7,337 bases of DNA from an uncultured Clostridium sp. Its GTDB lineage: Bacteria; Bacillota_A; Clostridia; TANB77; CAG-508. The position numbers were made by a program, and so were the translations under genes. Below the pieces are notes generated by a model. That model had not been told where the DNA came from, searched no databases, and was given only the letters and a program-made list of their open reading frames with translations. The stretch lies in contig CAMXLV010000089.1 in the NCBI GenBank assembly GCA_947244675.1, forward strand, positions 1 to 7,337. Reading direction: 5' to 3'. This document shows, piece after piece, positions 1 to 5,038 of this stretch; position 1 is the first letter of the stretch, and every line of letters starts with the position of its first letter.

Positions 1-102
1 CTGACTTGCCGTATTGATAATACATCCATTATCTTTCCCATCAAATGAGGAAGTCAGGACAAAGAGTCCATAGCTCAATTTATATAATGCCTTATTATTC
101 AT
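1..102 (-). CDS. Flavin reductase family protein (Hrb/flavoredoxin-like), 5' end only
   Basis: Only the first 34 codons are inside the window; the gene continues off the left edge. The product begins MNNKALYKLSYGLFVLTS and continues through DGKDNGCIINTASQ. This is the N-terminal pattern of FMN-binding flavin reductase-like proteins of anaerobes, including the flavin domain of high-molecular-weight rubredoxins (the K-x-S-Y-G-L-x-V-x-T-S strand, then N-G-x-I-N-T). Family members pass electrons from NAD(P)H through FMN to rubredoxin or other acceptors in the cytoplasm. Whether this one has a C-terminal rubredoxin domain cannot be seen. The ATG at 100-102 is chosen because AAGGAG (complement of 108-113) lies five bases upstream and a good promoter lies behind it. 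Family assignment is from remembered N-terminal similarity and is fairly secure; the exact physiological partner is unknown. Confidence 0.82.
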   Translation of the reverse strand, partial: MNNKALYKLSYGLFVLTSSFDGKDNGCIINTASQ

Positions 103-148
103 ATTTTCTCCTTCTTTTCTTAAAAAATTTTTTTATAAATCATAGTAA

Positions 149-177
149 ATTATATTTCAGCTTGGCAATGAGTTCAA
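149..177 (-). promoter_or_regulatory. Sigma-A-type promoter of the flavin reductase gene
   Basis: On the minus strand a -35 box TTGAAC (complement of 172-177) is separated by exactly 17 bases from a perfect -10 box TATAAT (complement of 149-154). Transcription would start near 142 and give a leader of about 40 bases carrying the AAGGAG site before the ATG at 102. The boxes were read by eye; the perfect -10 and ideal spacing make this one of the best promoters in the window. Confidence 0.72.
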
Positions 178-218
178 GATATTTCTTTCTTTTTTCTATT
201 AATACCTATTTAACTTTA

Positions 219-247
219 TTGACATTTGTTAAGATATTATGTAGTAT
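219..247 (+). promoter_or_regulatory. Probable promoter of the DUF5714 gene
   Basis: A consensus -35 box TTGACA (219-224) is followed after 17 bases by TAGTAT (242-247), a 4 of 6 match to TATAAT. Transcription would start near 254, about 70 bases before the preferred ATG at 323. It diverges from the flavin reductase promoter at 149-177, so a regulator bound between 178 and 218 could control both genes. No operator is obvious there. Confidence 0.5.
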
Positions 248-322
248 AAAGTATGGTAAACAGTTTAACACTTATACATTTTAGTAACATAATTGTTAGA
301 AAAAGTAAAAGAAGTTGAAAAA

Positions 323-886
323 ATGAAGTATACATTAGAAGAAAAATTTAATTTTATTCATGAATGCATTATAAAAGAAAATAGTACAAATCCTATAGAA
401 ATAGTAAAAAATATCATGCATAAGGAATTTATTAATATGCATGGACCAGAGCATCATTTTCTTGATGGTGCATCATTTTTAGTAGCATATAGAAATTGTA
501 ATGGTAAGATTGATTTAAATAATGCGCTTGCACAACTAAAAGAAAGAGCAATTAAAATGCCTGGAGCGATGTGTGGATACTGGGGAATATGTGGATCTAC
601 CGCTTCAATAGGAGCGGCATTATCCATAATCCATCAAACTGGTCCACTTTCAGATAATGATTTTTACAAGGAACATATGGAATATACATCAAGTGTAATA
701 GATATGATGAGTAAAATTGGAGGACCTAGATGCTGTAAAAGAAATGCATTTCTATCTTTATCTAAAGCAGCAAATTTTGTTGAAAGAAAATATAATATAA
801 ATATGAAGCTTGAAAACACACTTTGTGAGTTTTCCAGTTGGAATAAACAATGTATAAAAGAAAAATGTCCATATTTCAAATCTTAA
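323..886 (+). CDS. DUF5714 domain protein, Cys-rich, function unknown
   Basis: A 187-residue cytoplasmic protein with no signal peptide or membrane segment. It has the pattern I associate with DUF5714: HGPEHHFL at about residues 40-47, a Gly/Cys-rich loop GAMCGYWGICG at 81-91 (Cys84, Cys90), GGPRCCKR at 133-140 (Cys137, Cys138), and a C-terminal Cys cluster with C-x8-C-x4-C spacing (Cys168, 177, 182) ending CPYF. The conserved His and Cys residues suggest metal or cofactor binding, but no reaction is established to my knowledge. In some proteins this domain is joined to a SAM methyltransferase; here it stands alone. An in-frame TTG at 293 would add ten residues but has no ribosome binding site, so the ATG at 323 is preferred, although its own site (GAAG, about 311-314) is weak. 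The gene appears monocistronic. Confidence 0.8.
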   Translation: MKYTLEEKFNFIHECIIKENSTNPIEIVKNIMHKEFINMHGPEHHFLDGASFLVAYRNCNGKIDLNNALAQLKERAIKMPGAMCGYWGICGSTASIGAALSIIHQTGPLSDNDFYKEHMEYTSSVIDMMSKIGGPRCCKRNAFLSLSKAANFVERKYNINMKLENTLCEFSSWNKQCIKEKCPYFKS

Positions 887-961
887 TATGTTCAGCATTA
901 TATAAATTATTAAAATTATATAGATTTAATAGAGTGATAACCTGTAATCATATATAAAAAC

Positions 962-992
962 ATTAATTCTAAATTTAATTATTTTTTGTTTT
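962..992 (+). terminator. Weak A/T-only terminator candidate after the DUF5714 gene
   Basis: ATTAATT (962-968) and ATTTAAT (973-979) can form a seven-pair stem with one mismatch around CTAA, followed by the T-rich run TATTTTTTGTTTT (980-992). The stem contains no G-C pair, so it would be unstable, and it lies 76 bases past the stop codon. It is listed because it is the only stem followed by a T run between the convergent genes. Confidence 0.22.
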
Positions 993-1049
993 AAATACTT
1001 CCTGTGAACAACTGCAAATACTTTATAAAATTTTTCATTACTTATAATT

Positions 1050-1475
1050 TTAATATAATTGCTTTATTTTTTTCATATCTTTATTTTTGATTTCAATAAA
1101 ACAATCTAAAAATTGATTTGTTTTGTAATCATTTGAAAAATAATTATACTTCATAATAATTTCAAATTCAACATTAAAATTTTTCAAAAAGAATTTTTCC
1201 TCTGGATATTTTTTTGTTAATAATGGCTTTCTCCCATCAACATTACTATCATAAATAACAATTTTTTTGCCACAATTTTTACAAACCGCTTTTATTACAA
1301 TTTGCTTCTTCTTTTTGATTAAATAAGGAGCTAATATACCTTTTGTCCTTTTACCAGTATGAAAAATACTAAAAGATTTATAACCACAATCGCATATAAG
1401 ATGTCCTGAAAATGAAGCATCGCTATGTTCTTCTATAATTTTTATATTATCAATAATTCTTAATTTTTCACTCAT
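1050..1475 (-). CDS. Conserved small zinc-ribbon-like protein, function unknown
   Basis: A 141-residue soluble protein. From the chosen start it has CDCG at residues 28-31 and CKNCGKK at 65-71, giving a C-x-C ... C-x2-C set (Cys28, 30, 65, 68) that could bind one zinc ion as a split zinc ribbon. Between the pairs lies a basic stretch LIKKKKQIVIKAVC. The motif IVIYDSNVDG (73-82) follows the second Cys pair. I do not recognise a named family. Nucleic-acid binding is possible given the ribbon and the basic charge, but this is inference. An ATG at 1511 would add 12 residues but has no ribosome binding site. The ATG at 1475 is preceded by AGGAG (complement of 1483-1487) at seven bases, so it is preferred. 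The gene converges with the DUF5714 gene. A 14-bp palindrome lies upstream at 1524-1537. Confidence 0.72.
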   Translation of the reverse strand: MSEKLRIIDNIKIIEEHSDASFSGHLICDCGYKSFSIFHTGKRTKGILAPYLIKKKKQIVIKAVCKNCGKKIVIYDSNVDGRKPLLTKKYPEEKFFLKNFNVEFEIIMKYNYFSNDYKTNQFLDCFIEIKNKDMKKIKQLY

Positions 1476-1523
1476 TCTATTACTCCTATTTTTACTATTT
1501 ACTTTCTTCATTTAAAAAAGATT

Positions 1524-1537
1524 ACTTTAATTAAAGT
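1524..1537. repeat. 14-bp perfect palindrome upstream of the zinc-ribbon-like gene
   Basis: ACTTTAATTAAAGT reads identically on both strands. It sits about 50 bases upstream of the preferred ATG at 1475. A weak promoter could overlap it on the minus strand: TTGCAC, then 18 bases, then TAATCT. A dimeric repressor site is possible, but palindromes made mostly of A and T arise readily by chance in DNA of this composition. Confidence 0.3.
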
Positions 1538-1696
1538 TTATTGTGCAATGTTTATAATCAAAAATAAAGATATGTTTATTTAATATTATACAATAAAATC
1601 ATAAATAAGTCATCCTTAATCGAAAATGCTATATTAAGAATTTATATGTAACATTAAAAAAGACTTTGATTCAATGTATCAAAATCATAGGTAATC

Positions 1697-1765
1697 TTAT
1701 ATTTTGAACTCTTTTTCGCCTTCAAGTCCTATTTTTAATCCAAAATTCTCTGCCCTATCCTCCAT
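1697..1765 (-). pseudogene. Fragment resembling the 5' end of a phage tail tape-measure gene
   Basis: An ATG at 1763-1765 opens a 22-codon frame whose product contains NFGLKIGLEGEKEFK and then stops. Tape-measure proteins of some Clostridium phages begin in a very similar way (ERAENFGLKIG-EGEKEFK) and go on for hundreds of residues through a segment about an SEMKLV-type motif; none of that is present here. AGGAG lies immediately before the ATG, closer than usual. The similarity is from memory of the family, and the match is short, so the call is tentative. If right, this is the scar of a deleted prophage, with the break just after codon 21. Confidence 0.45.
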
Positions 1766-1830
1766 CTCCTATTCTTATTTAGTATTTTTATGGTTTACCG
1801 ACTTTTTACGAAATGACATATTTTTGAATA

Positions 1831-1865
1831 TAAGAAAAGTACCTGCTCAAATTTGAACAAGTGCT
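1831..1865 (-). terminator. Rho-independent terminator of the ATPase gene
   Basis: On the minus strand, twenty bases past the TAA of the ATPase gene, AGCACTTGTTC and GAGCAGGTACT form an 11-position stem (ten pairs including G-U, one mismatch; positions 1838-1865), and A-U pairs can extend it into the loop sequence AAATTT. It is followed by TTTTCTTA. Position, stem with G-C pairs and trailing T-rich tract all fit an intrinsic terminator. On the plus strand the wobble pairs become mismatches, so it is directional. Confidence 0.65.
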
Positions 1866-1884
1866 AAATATAAATTTATTTTGT

Positions 1885-3174
1885 TTAATCTTTTAGAGCA
1901 GTTATTGGTACAATATAAATTCCTTCACTATTTTGATATGCCATATTTCCTACTCCGTAAATGACACACTTAATTAAAGGTGCTTTACCTCCATTACGTA
2001 CGATATCATCACAAACTTTAATTAGATTTTTTGCTCCTTCTTCAGCTTTACTTAAACCTAGTTTTATTTCAAATGCACACCAATTACCATCTTCTAATTC
2101 GATAACTGCATCGATTTCATTTCCTTTATAATCTTGATAATGGAATAGTTCACCACCCATTGATTGAGCATAAATGAATAAATCTCTTTCAACCAAGCCT
2201 TCAAACATAAAACCCATTGTATTTAGATCATTCATCATTTTTTTAGGCGTAAGTTTTAACATAGCACATGCCATTGCAGGGTCTGAGAAATGTCTTTTTT
2301 CCATTTGCTTCACTCTTAGAGATGATCTAATATTTGAAGAAAACGGTTCTTGATTATTAAATAAAAACATTCTATTAAAAGCATTTAAATATTTTACCAA
2401 CGTATTCTTACTAATGGATTCTGCATCGTTTTCGATAATATCATTTAATATACTTTGATTAGACACCGTTGTAGATTCATTTCTTGCTAGTGATTTCAAT
2501 ATCAACTTTGCTTTTTGCTCATTGTAATCTACATCTTTATCAAGTTTTCTCAAATCGGTTTTAATTACATTTTCCATATAACCATTAGAAAGTTCACAAC
2601 ATTCCGATTCTTCAACATCAATATTTCCAGGCCATCCGCCTCTTGCGATTAAATAGGCTAATTTTTCAAGAGATACTTCATTTAATATTTTAGATTGAAA
2701 TTTTTGTTCACATAAATCTTTAAGTGATATATCACCACTTGAATTACCTGACTCATATAAAGACATTGTATTCATTCTTATACTTTTGATTCTTCCTGTA
2801 CCACTATGGAGTATTCCTTTTTTTGGAGGAGTTGATGAACAAGTTAAAATAATTTGACCTTTTTCAACATTTCTATCCACATACGCTCTTGTGGCATCCC
2901 AAAGACCAGGAACTTCCTGCCATTCATCAATCAATCGAGGTGTTTTACCCTCTAGTACTGTATAAGGTTCCATTTCTGCAAACAAACGATTAGAAAAATT
3001 ACCTCTTGGATCACCTACCAAAAATTCACTATTAGCATGATATGAAGATGTCCATGTCTTTCCACACCATTTAGGACCTTCTATACAAATAGCTCCAAAA
3101 ATTTTAAGATATCTTTCTACTAATGAATCAACTATTCTTTTTTTATATTTTGCTTTATTTGCCACCTTATCCAT
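1885..3174 (-). CDS. AAA_14 / DUF4143-type ATPase (COG1373-like)
   Basis: A 429-residue cytoplasmic P-loop ATPase of usual family length. Walker A is GPKWCGKT at residues 33-40 (Lys39, Thr40). Walker B is LIDEWQ at 81-86 (Asp83, Glu84), followed by the family-typical VPGLWDATRAYVD. A sensor strand IILTCSST lies at 108-115, with an Arg-rich turn TGRIKSIRM after it. The C-terminal half is the DUF4143 region: FEGLVERDLF at 324-333, then NEIDAVIE at 352-359 and FEIKLG at 368-373. Asp355, Glu369 and Lys371 match the D...E-x-K core of the PD-(D/E)xK fold. These proteins are common and mobile among gut anaerobes and archaea; their cellular role is unsettled, with nucleic-acid or defence-related functions suggested. 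The ATG at 3172-3174 has AAGGAG (complement of 3183-3188) eight bases upstream. It has its own promoter and terminator, so it is monocistronic. Confidence 0.9.
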   Translation of the reverse strand: MDKVANKAKYKKRIVDSLVERYLKIFGAICIEGPKWCGKTWTSSYHANSEFLVGDPRGNFSNRLFAEMEPYTVLEGKTPRLIDEWQEVPGLWDATRAYVDRNVEKGQIILTCSSTPPKKGILHSGTGRIKSIRMNTMSLYESGNSSGDISLKDLCEQKFQSKILNEVSLEKLAYLIARGGWPGNIDVEESECCELSNGYMENVIKTDLRKLDKDVDYNEQKAKLILKSLARNESTTVSNQSILNDIIENDAESISKNTLVKYLNAFNRMFLFNNQEPFSSNIRSSLRVKQMEKRHFSDPAMACAMLKLTPKKMMNDLNTMGFMFEGLVERDLFIYAQSMGGELFHYQDYKGNEIDAVIELEDGNWCAFEIKLGLSKAEEGAKNLIKVCDDIVRNGGKAPLIKCVIYGVGNMAYQNSEGIYIVPITALKD

Positions 3175-3206
3175 TTTAAAGTCTCCTTATAGTTTAATTT
3201 GTAATC

Positions 3207-3235
3207 ATTTTACCAAAGTGACCGATATTTGCCAA
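3207..3235 (-). promoter_or_regulatory. Promoter of the ATPase gene, interleaved with 23-bp repeats
   Basis: On the minus strand TTGGCA (complement of 3230-3235, 5 of 6 to TTGACA) is 17 bases from TAAAAT (complement of 3207-3212, 5 of 6 to TATAAT). Transcription would begin near 3200, leaving a leader of about 25 bases that includes the AAGGAG site. One whole repeat unit (3219-3229) fills the spacer between the two boxes and the next unit lies just upstream of -35, so any protein bound to the repeats would directly affect this promoter. Confidence 0.6.
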
Positions 3236-3298
3236 CTAAAATGACTGATATTTTATAACCTAATTGACCGATATTTTTATAAAAAACTGACCAATATT
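3219..3298. repeat. Four direct repeats of TGACCGATATT at exact 23-bp spacing; probable IS21-family end
   Basis: The units are at 3219-3229 (TGACCGATATT), 3242-3252 (TGACTGATATT), 3265-3275 (TGACCGATATT) and 3288-3298 (TGACCAATATT). Each begins 23 bases after the last; units two and four each carry one substitution. IS21-family transposons have several internal repeats at each end that serve as transposase (IstA) binding sites, and TGACCGATATT-like words are familiar from such ends. A possible outer tip is TGTAATCATTTTACC starting at 3200. No IstA/IstB gene and no second, inverted end are visible in the window, so this would be a solitary end. The alternative is a set of operator sites controlling the ATPase promoter, since 23 bp is close to two helical turns. 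Confidence 0.55.
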
Positions 3299-3364
3299 AC
3301 AAAAAAATATATTAAACCTGTTTATACTCCAATTTTTGCATATAAAACCTCAGGTCGATGTTCC

Positions 3365-3675
3365 CTATAAAAGGTGTAAAGATTTGACTCCACTCCCCTT
3401 TTAGTAAATTATTCTCGATTTTTGCTAAAAATTTAGTAATTCTTGAGAAAATTTCATTTCCGCTTGTATAGTAGTTTCAAACGAGATAATAGCCTCATCG
3501 CTTGGTTCAAAAAGAAAGCAGGTTTGAGCCAAAAACATCAAATTTTGCTCTAAAATGACTCAAAATAACAGAAAAAAGGCTTGATACTTGAAAATCTACT
3601 CAATTTTCTTTGTTTCAAACCTATATGTTTTTAATGTGAAAGATAAGTTTTGTTAATACAATGCACCTTTTATAG
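3365..3675. repeat. Imperfect inverted-repeat pair bounding about 310 bp
   Basis: CTATAAAAGGTGTA at 3365-3378 is matched in inverted orientation by TGCACCTTTTATAG at 3662-3675: 13 of 14 positions agree, 12 of them consecutive. The pair encloses the more G/C-rich part of the gap and the 37-codon frame. It could be the terminal repeats of a small decayed element or MITE. No target-site duplication is obvious outside the pair, and the similarity fades inward, so the boundaries are uncertain. Confidence 0.3.
3425..3538 (-). pseudogene. 37-codon reading frame, possible gene fragment
   Basis: The frame runs from an ATG at 3536-3538 to a TAG at 3425-3427. Its product starts MFLAQTCFLFEPSDEAI and ends FSQELLNF. 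It has mixed hydrophobic and acidic residues and more G/C than surrounding intergenic DNA, which is unlike a random A/T-rich frame, but there is no convincing ribosome binding site and no recognisable domain. Neighbouring frames before and after it also look protein-like and are interrupted, so I read it as part of a degraded gene rather than a functional small protein. Confidence 0.25.
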
Positions 3676-3686
3676 ATGAAGGTGCA
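3662..3686. repeat. Stem-loop with 8-bp perfect arms downstream of the three-gene run
   Basis: TGCACCTT (3662-3669) and AAGGTGCA (3679-3686) are perfect inverted arms around a nine-base loop. It lies about 70 bases past the stop of the last gene in the minus-strand run. It could slow or end transcription, but the minus strand continues TTGTATTAAC after the stem, without the T run expected of an intrinsic terminator. It may instead protect the 3' end of the message or be part of the decayed element. Confidence 0.4.
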
Positions 3687-3720
3687 CCCTTAAAGCCATA
3701 TTTCTAGATATATACACTTA

Positions 3721-3750
3721 GTGACATGTGACTGGCGTGACAGATGTGAC
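3721..3750. repeat. Four GTGAC words within 30 bp
   Basis: GTGAC occurs at 3721-3725, 3728-3732, 3737-3741 and 3746-3750, with start spacings of 7, 9 and 9 bases; the last three sit in the pattern GTGACnnnnGTGACnnnnGTGAC. The cluster ends four bases before the stop codon of the GIY-YIG-like gene. It could be a protein-binding array or a recombination-associated short repeat; nothing more can be said from the sequence. Confidence 0.4.
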
Positions 3751-3753
3751 GCA

Positions 3754-4344
3754 TTACTTATTTTCAATATAATCCAAAAAAGAATATTCATAATTATTTG
3801 GATCTATGATATTAGCATCATCAAAAGATACATATATTCTATTATCTTGCTTGAGAATTCCCTTGTCAACTTCAATAGAATGATTATCTGTAAATAAAAC
3901 ATAGTCATATACACTTCCTTGAATGGCGACGTTGACACTAAAATCTTCAAATTGCTCATTCAATACTTTAGTGTATGAATCATGCTTTAATGAAGGGACT
4001 ATTCCAGAAACAAAACGAGAATTATACTTAGGTTTAAAATAATTAATTAAAAACGCTTCTAACAAATTAACATATTCCGGGGAATCAACCTCACTTATAT
4101 TAATAATAGGTGAGTTAGAACCAGTGGCTATTGTATTGTCAGCTATCACAGCGCTTGCTCCTAATAAAAATAGTAAGACATCTCTTTTTTCCGATGAACA
4201 AGAATAATGTGCAAGTATTTTTTGCAAAGTAGAATGTGAAGATAGACAATCTTGAACTGTTCTATGACCATCATCAGCATAACTTTGACCAATATATTCT
4301 ATTCTAAATTTTCGTTTCTCAACATAATTATGGTATATCGTCAT
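3754..4344 (-). CDS. GIY-YIG nuclease-like protein
   Basis: A 196-residue soluble protein whose first 110 residues follow the GIY-YIG plan: TIY at 2-4 in the GIY position, EYIGQS at 16-21, Arg28 and His37 in GHRTVQDCLSSH, a candidate metal-binding Glu96 in LLEAFLINYFKPKYN (95-108 region), and the conserved KPKYN ending at Asn108. The C-terminal 85 residues match nothing I recognise. GIY-YIG enzymes cut DNA in repair, restriction and mobile elements; activity here is inferred from motifs only. The start is problematic: ATG 4344 begins inside the first strand of the fold and has no properly spaced ribosome binding site (GGCGGA abuts it). The frame stays open upstream and encodes VTVENEFGG up to a TGA at 4393-4395, with no ATG, GTG or TTG. 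Either the N terminus was lost or an unusual start is used. It follows the HEPN gene after 76 bases and may be cotranscribed. Confidence 0.6.
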   Translation of the reverse strand: MTIYHNYVEKRKFRIEYIGQSYADDGHRTVQDCLSSHSTLQKILAHYSCSSEKRDVLLFLLGASAVIADNTIATGSNSPIINISEVDSPEYVNLLEAFLINYFKPKYNSRFVSGIVPSLKHDSYTKVLNEQFEDFSVNVAIQGSVYDYVLFTDNHSIEVDKGILKQDNRIYVSFDDANIIDPNNYEYSFLDYIENK

Positions 4345-4420
4345 TCCGCCAAATTCATTTTCTACTGTAACACTCTTTTTATTTTTTAAAAATCAATAAC
4401 TAGTATTATTTGAGGTTAAT

Positions 4421-5035
4421 TTAATTACAAATTTTGTCATACAATTTGATCCAATATTCATCTGAATACATCTTTTGCAAAATGGTTAAATCATCTTCAG
4501 TTGGATCTGGTATAGCAGATATTTCAACCTCATTAATCCAATTCTTAATTAATTTCTTCCTAATTTTAAATAATAATTTAATTTGAGGTTCCACATCTGG
4601 TATATCGCCATCTTCCTTCTTATCAAATTCATGAATGATTTTATTTCTAAATTTTCTTATTGATAACAAATTTTCATAATCATCATTGTCTATATAATTC
4701 CTTGTTAAAAACCATTTATATAACGATTTCGTCGTGTCTTTACCACATTTATTATACACGGCATCTTCAAATTCTTTTTTACTAGATTCATCTTCAATGA
4801 AATCTCCCTCTAATAGTGATCTATCATTATTAGGATTTTCAATATAAAAATGATATTCATAATCATCGTTCACTTCATCATATGAATAAGTTGCACCATA
4901 AAAATCCAACAATAACACATTCAGATTTCTTTTGAAATTTTCTATTAATATATTTAAAAAATATAATTTTGCTAATGTTTTTTTAACATCAATAGCCTTA
5001 CTACTAAGTAATTCTTCTAAATTCAATGGTAGCAC
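4421..5035 (-). CDS. HEPN-like protein with R-X4-H motif, putative RNase
   Basis: A 204-residue, acidic, mostly helical-looking soluble protein. The key signature is SIRKFRNKIIHEF at residues 125-137: Arg130, Asn131 and His135 give R-N-x3-H, the R-X4-6-H catalytic motif of HEPN ribonucleases with the usual polar residue after Arg. HEPN proteins act as toxins, abortive-infection effectors and RNases in defence systems, but many are only helical partners, so RNase activity is inference. A helix-rich N terminus (LAKLYFLNILIENFKRNL, about 21-38) precedes an acidic middle with several Asn-Asp runs. The start is GTG 5035, three bases after the stop of the membrane-protein gene. AGGAA abuts this GTG, so the in-frame TTG at 5024-5026, ten bases from AGGA, is a possible alternative. 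The tight spacing implies translational coupling with the upstream gene. Confidence 0.62.
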   Translation of the reverse strand: MLPLNLEELLSSKAIDVKKTLAKLYFLNILIENFKRNLNVLLLDFYGATYSYDEVNDDYEYHFYIENPNNDRSLLEGDFIEDESSKKEFEDAVYNKCGKDTTKSLYKWFLTRNYIDNDDYENLLSIRKFRNKIIHEFDKKEDGDIPDVEPQIKLLFKIRKKLIKNWINEVEISAIPDPTEDDLTILQKMYSDEYWIKLYDKICN

Positions 5036-5038
5036 TTC

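Larger units (their letters stand above)
1538..1884. other. Gene-poor interval with phage-like debris
   Basis: No intact gene of normal size is visible here on either strand. It holds, from right to left on the minus strand, the terminator of the ATPase gene (1831-1865), a 14-codon frame (1775-1819, beginning MSFRKKS), and the tape-measure-like fragment at 1697-1765. The remainder (about 1538-1690) is plain A/T-rich sequence in which I see nothing. Both tiny frames point the same way, as successive genes in a phage tail operon would, which suggests a decayed prophage segment. Confidence 0.4.
3299..3753. other. Gene-poor interval, probable decayed mobile element
   Basis: This 455-base stretch separates the ATPase promoter from the next gene and contains no intact gene of normal size. 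Part of it (about 3345-3560) is visibly richer in G and C than its surroundings and holds short minus-strand frames with sensible amino-acid content that are broken by stops: 3425-3538 (37 codons), 3322-3408 (28 codons, containing YREHRPEVLYAKIGV) and a frame ending KPFFCYFESF at about 3552-3630. It also has an inverted 12-bp pair (3365/3675), a stem-loop (3662-3686) and GTGAC repeats (3721-3750). The pattern fits degenerate transposon sequence next to the IS21-like repeats, but no transposase motif (DDE, HTH) could be recognised. Confidence 0.4.

Noticed and set aside
45..284. 79-codon plus-strand frame with Phe- and Tyr-rich product
   Set aside because: It overlaps the well-supported minus-strand flavin reductase start, its ribosome binding site and the promoters on both strands; the Phe/Leu/Tyr-rich product is typical of the complement of A-rich DNA.
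664..879. 71-codon minus-strand frame
   Set aside because: It lies opposite the DUF5714 gene, whose conserved Cys motifs are in the plus frame.
899..922. A/T-only hairpin after the DUF5714 stop
   Set aside because: Ten positions with one mismatch and no G-C pair, and no T run follows, so it is unlikely to terminate transcription.
991..1038. 15-codon minus-strand frame (MKNFIKYLQLFTGSI) after the zinc-ribbon-like gene
   Set aside because: Too short, with no ribosome binding site or recognised similarity.
3520..3622. 8-bp inverted pair AGGTTTGA / TCAAACCT
   Set aside because: Short arms nearly 90 bases apart with no extension; consistent with chance.
4401..4440. Possible internal promoter before the GIY-YIG-like gene (TTGTAA, 17 bases, AATACT on the minus strand)
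   Set aside because: Both boxes match the consensus at only four of six positions, which is common by chance in DNA this A/T-rich.
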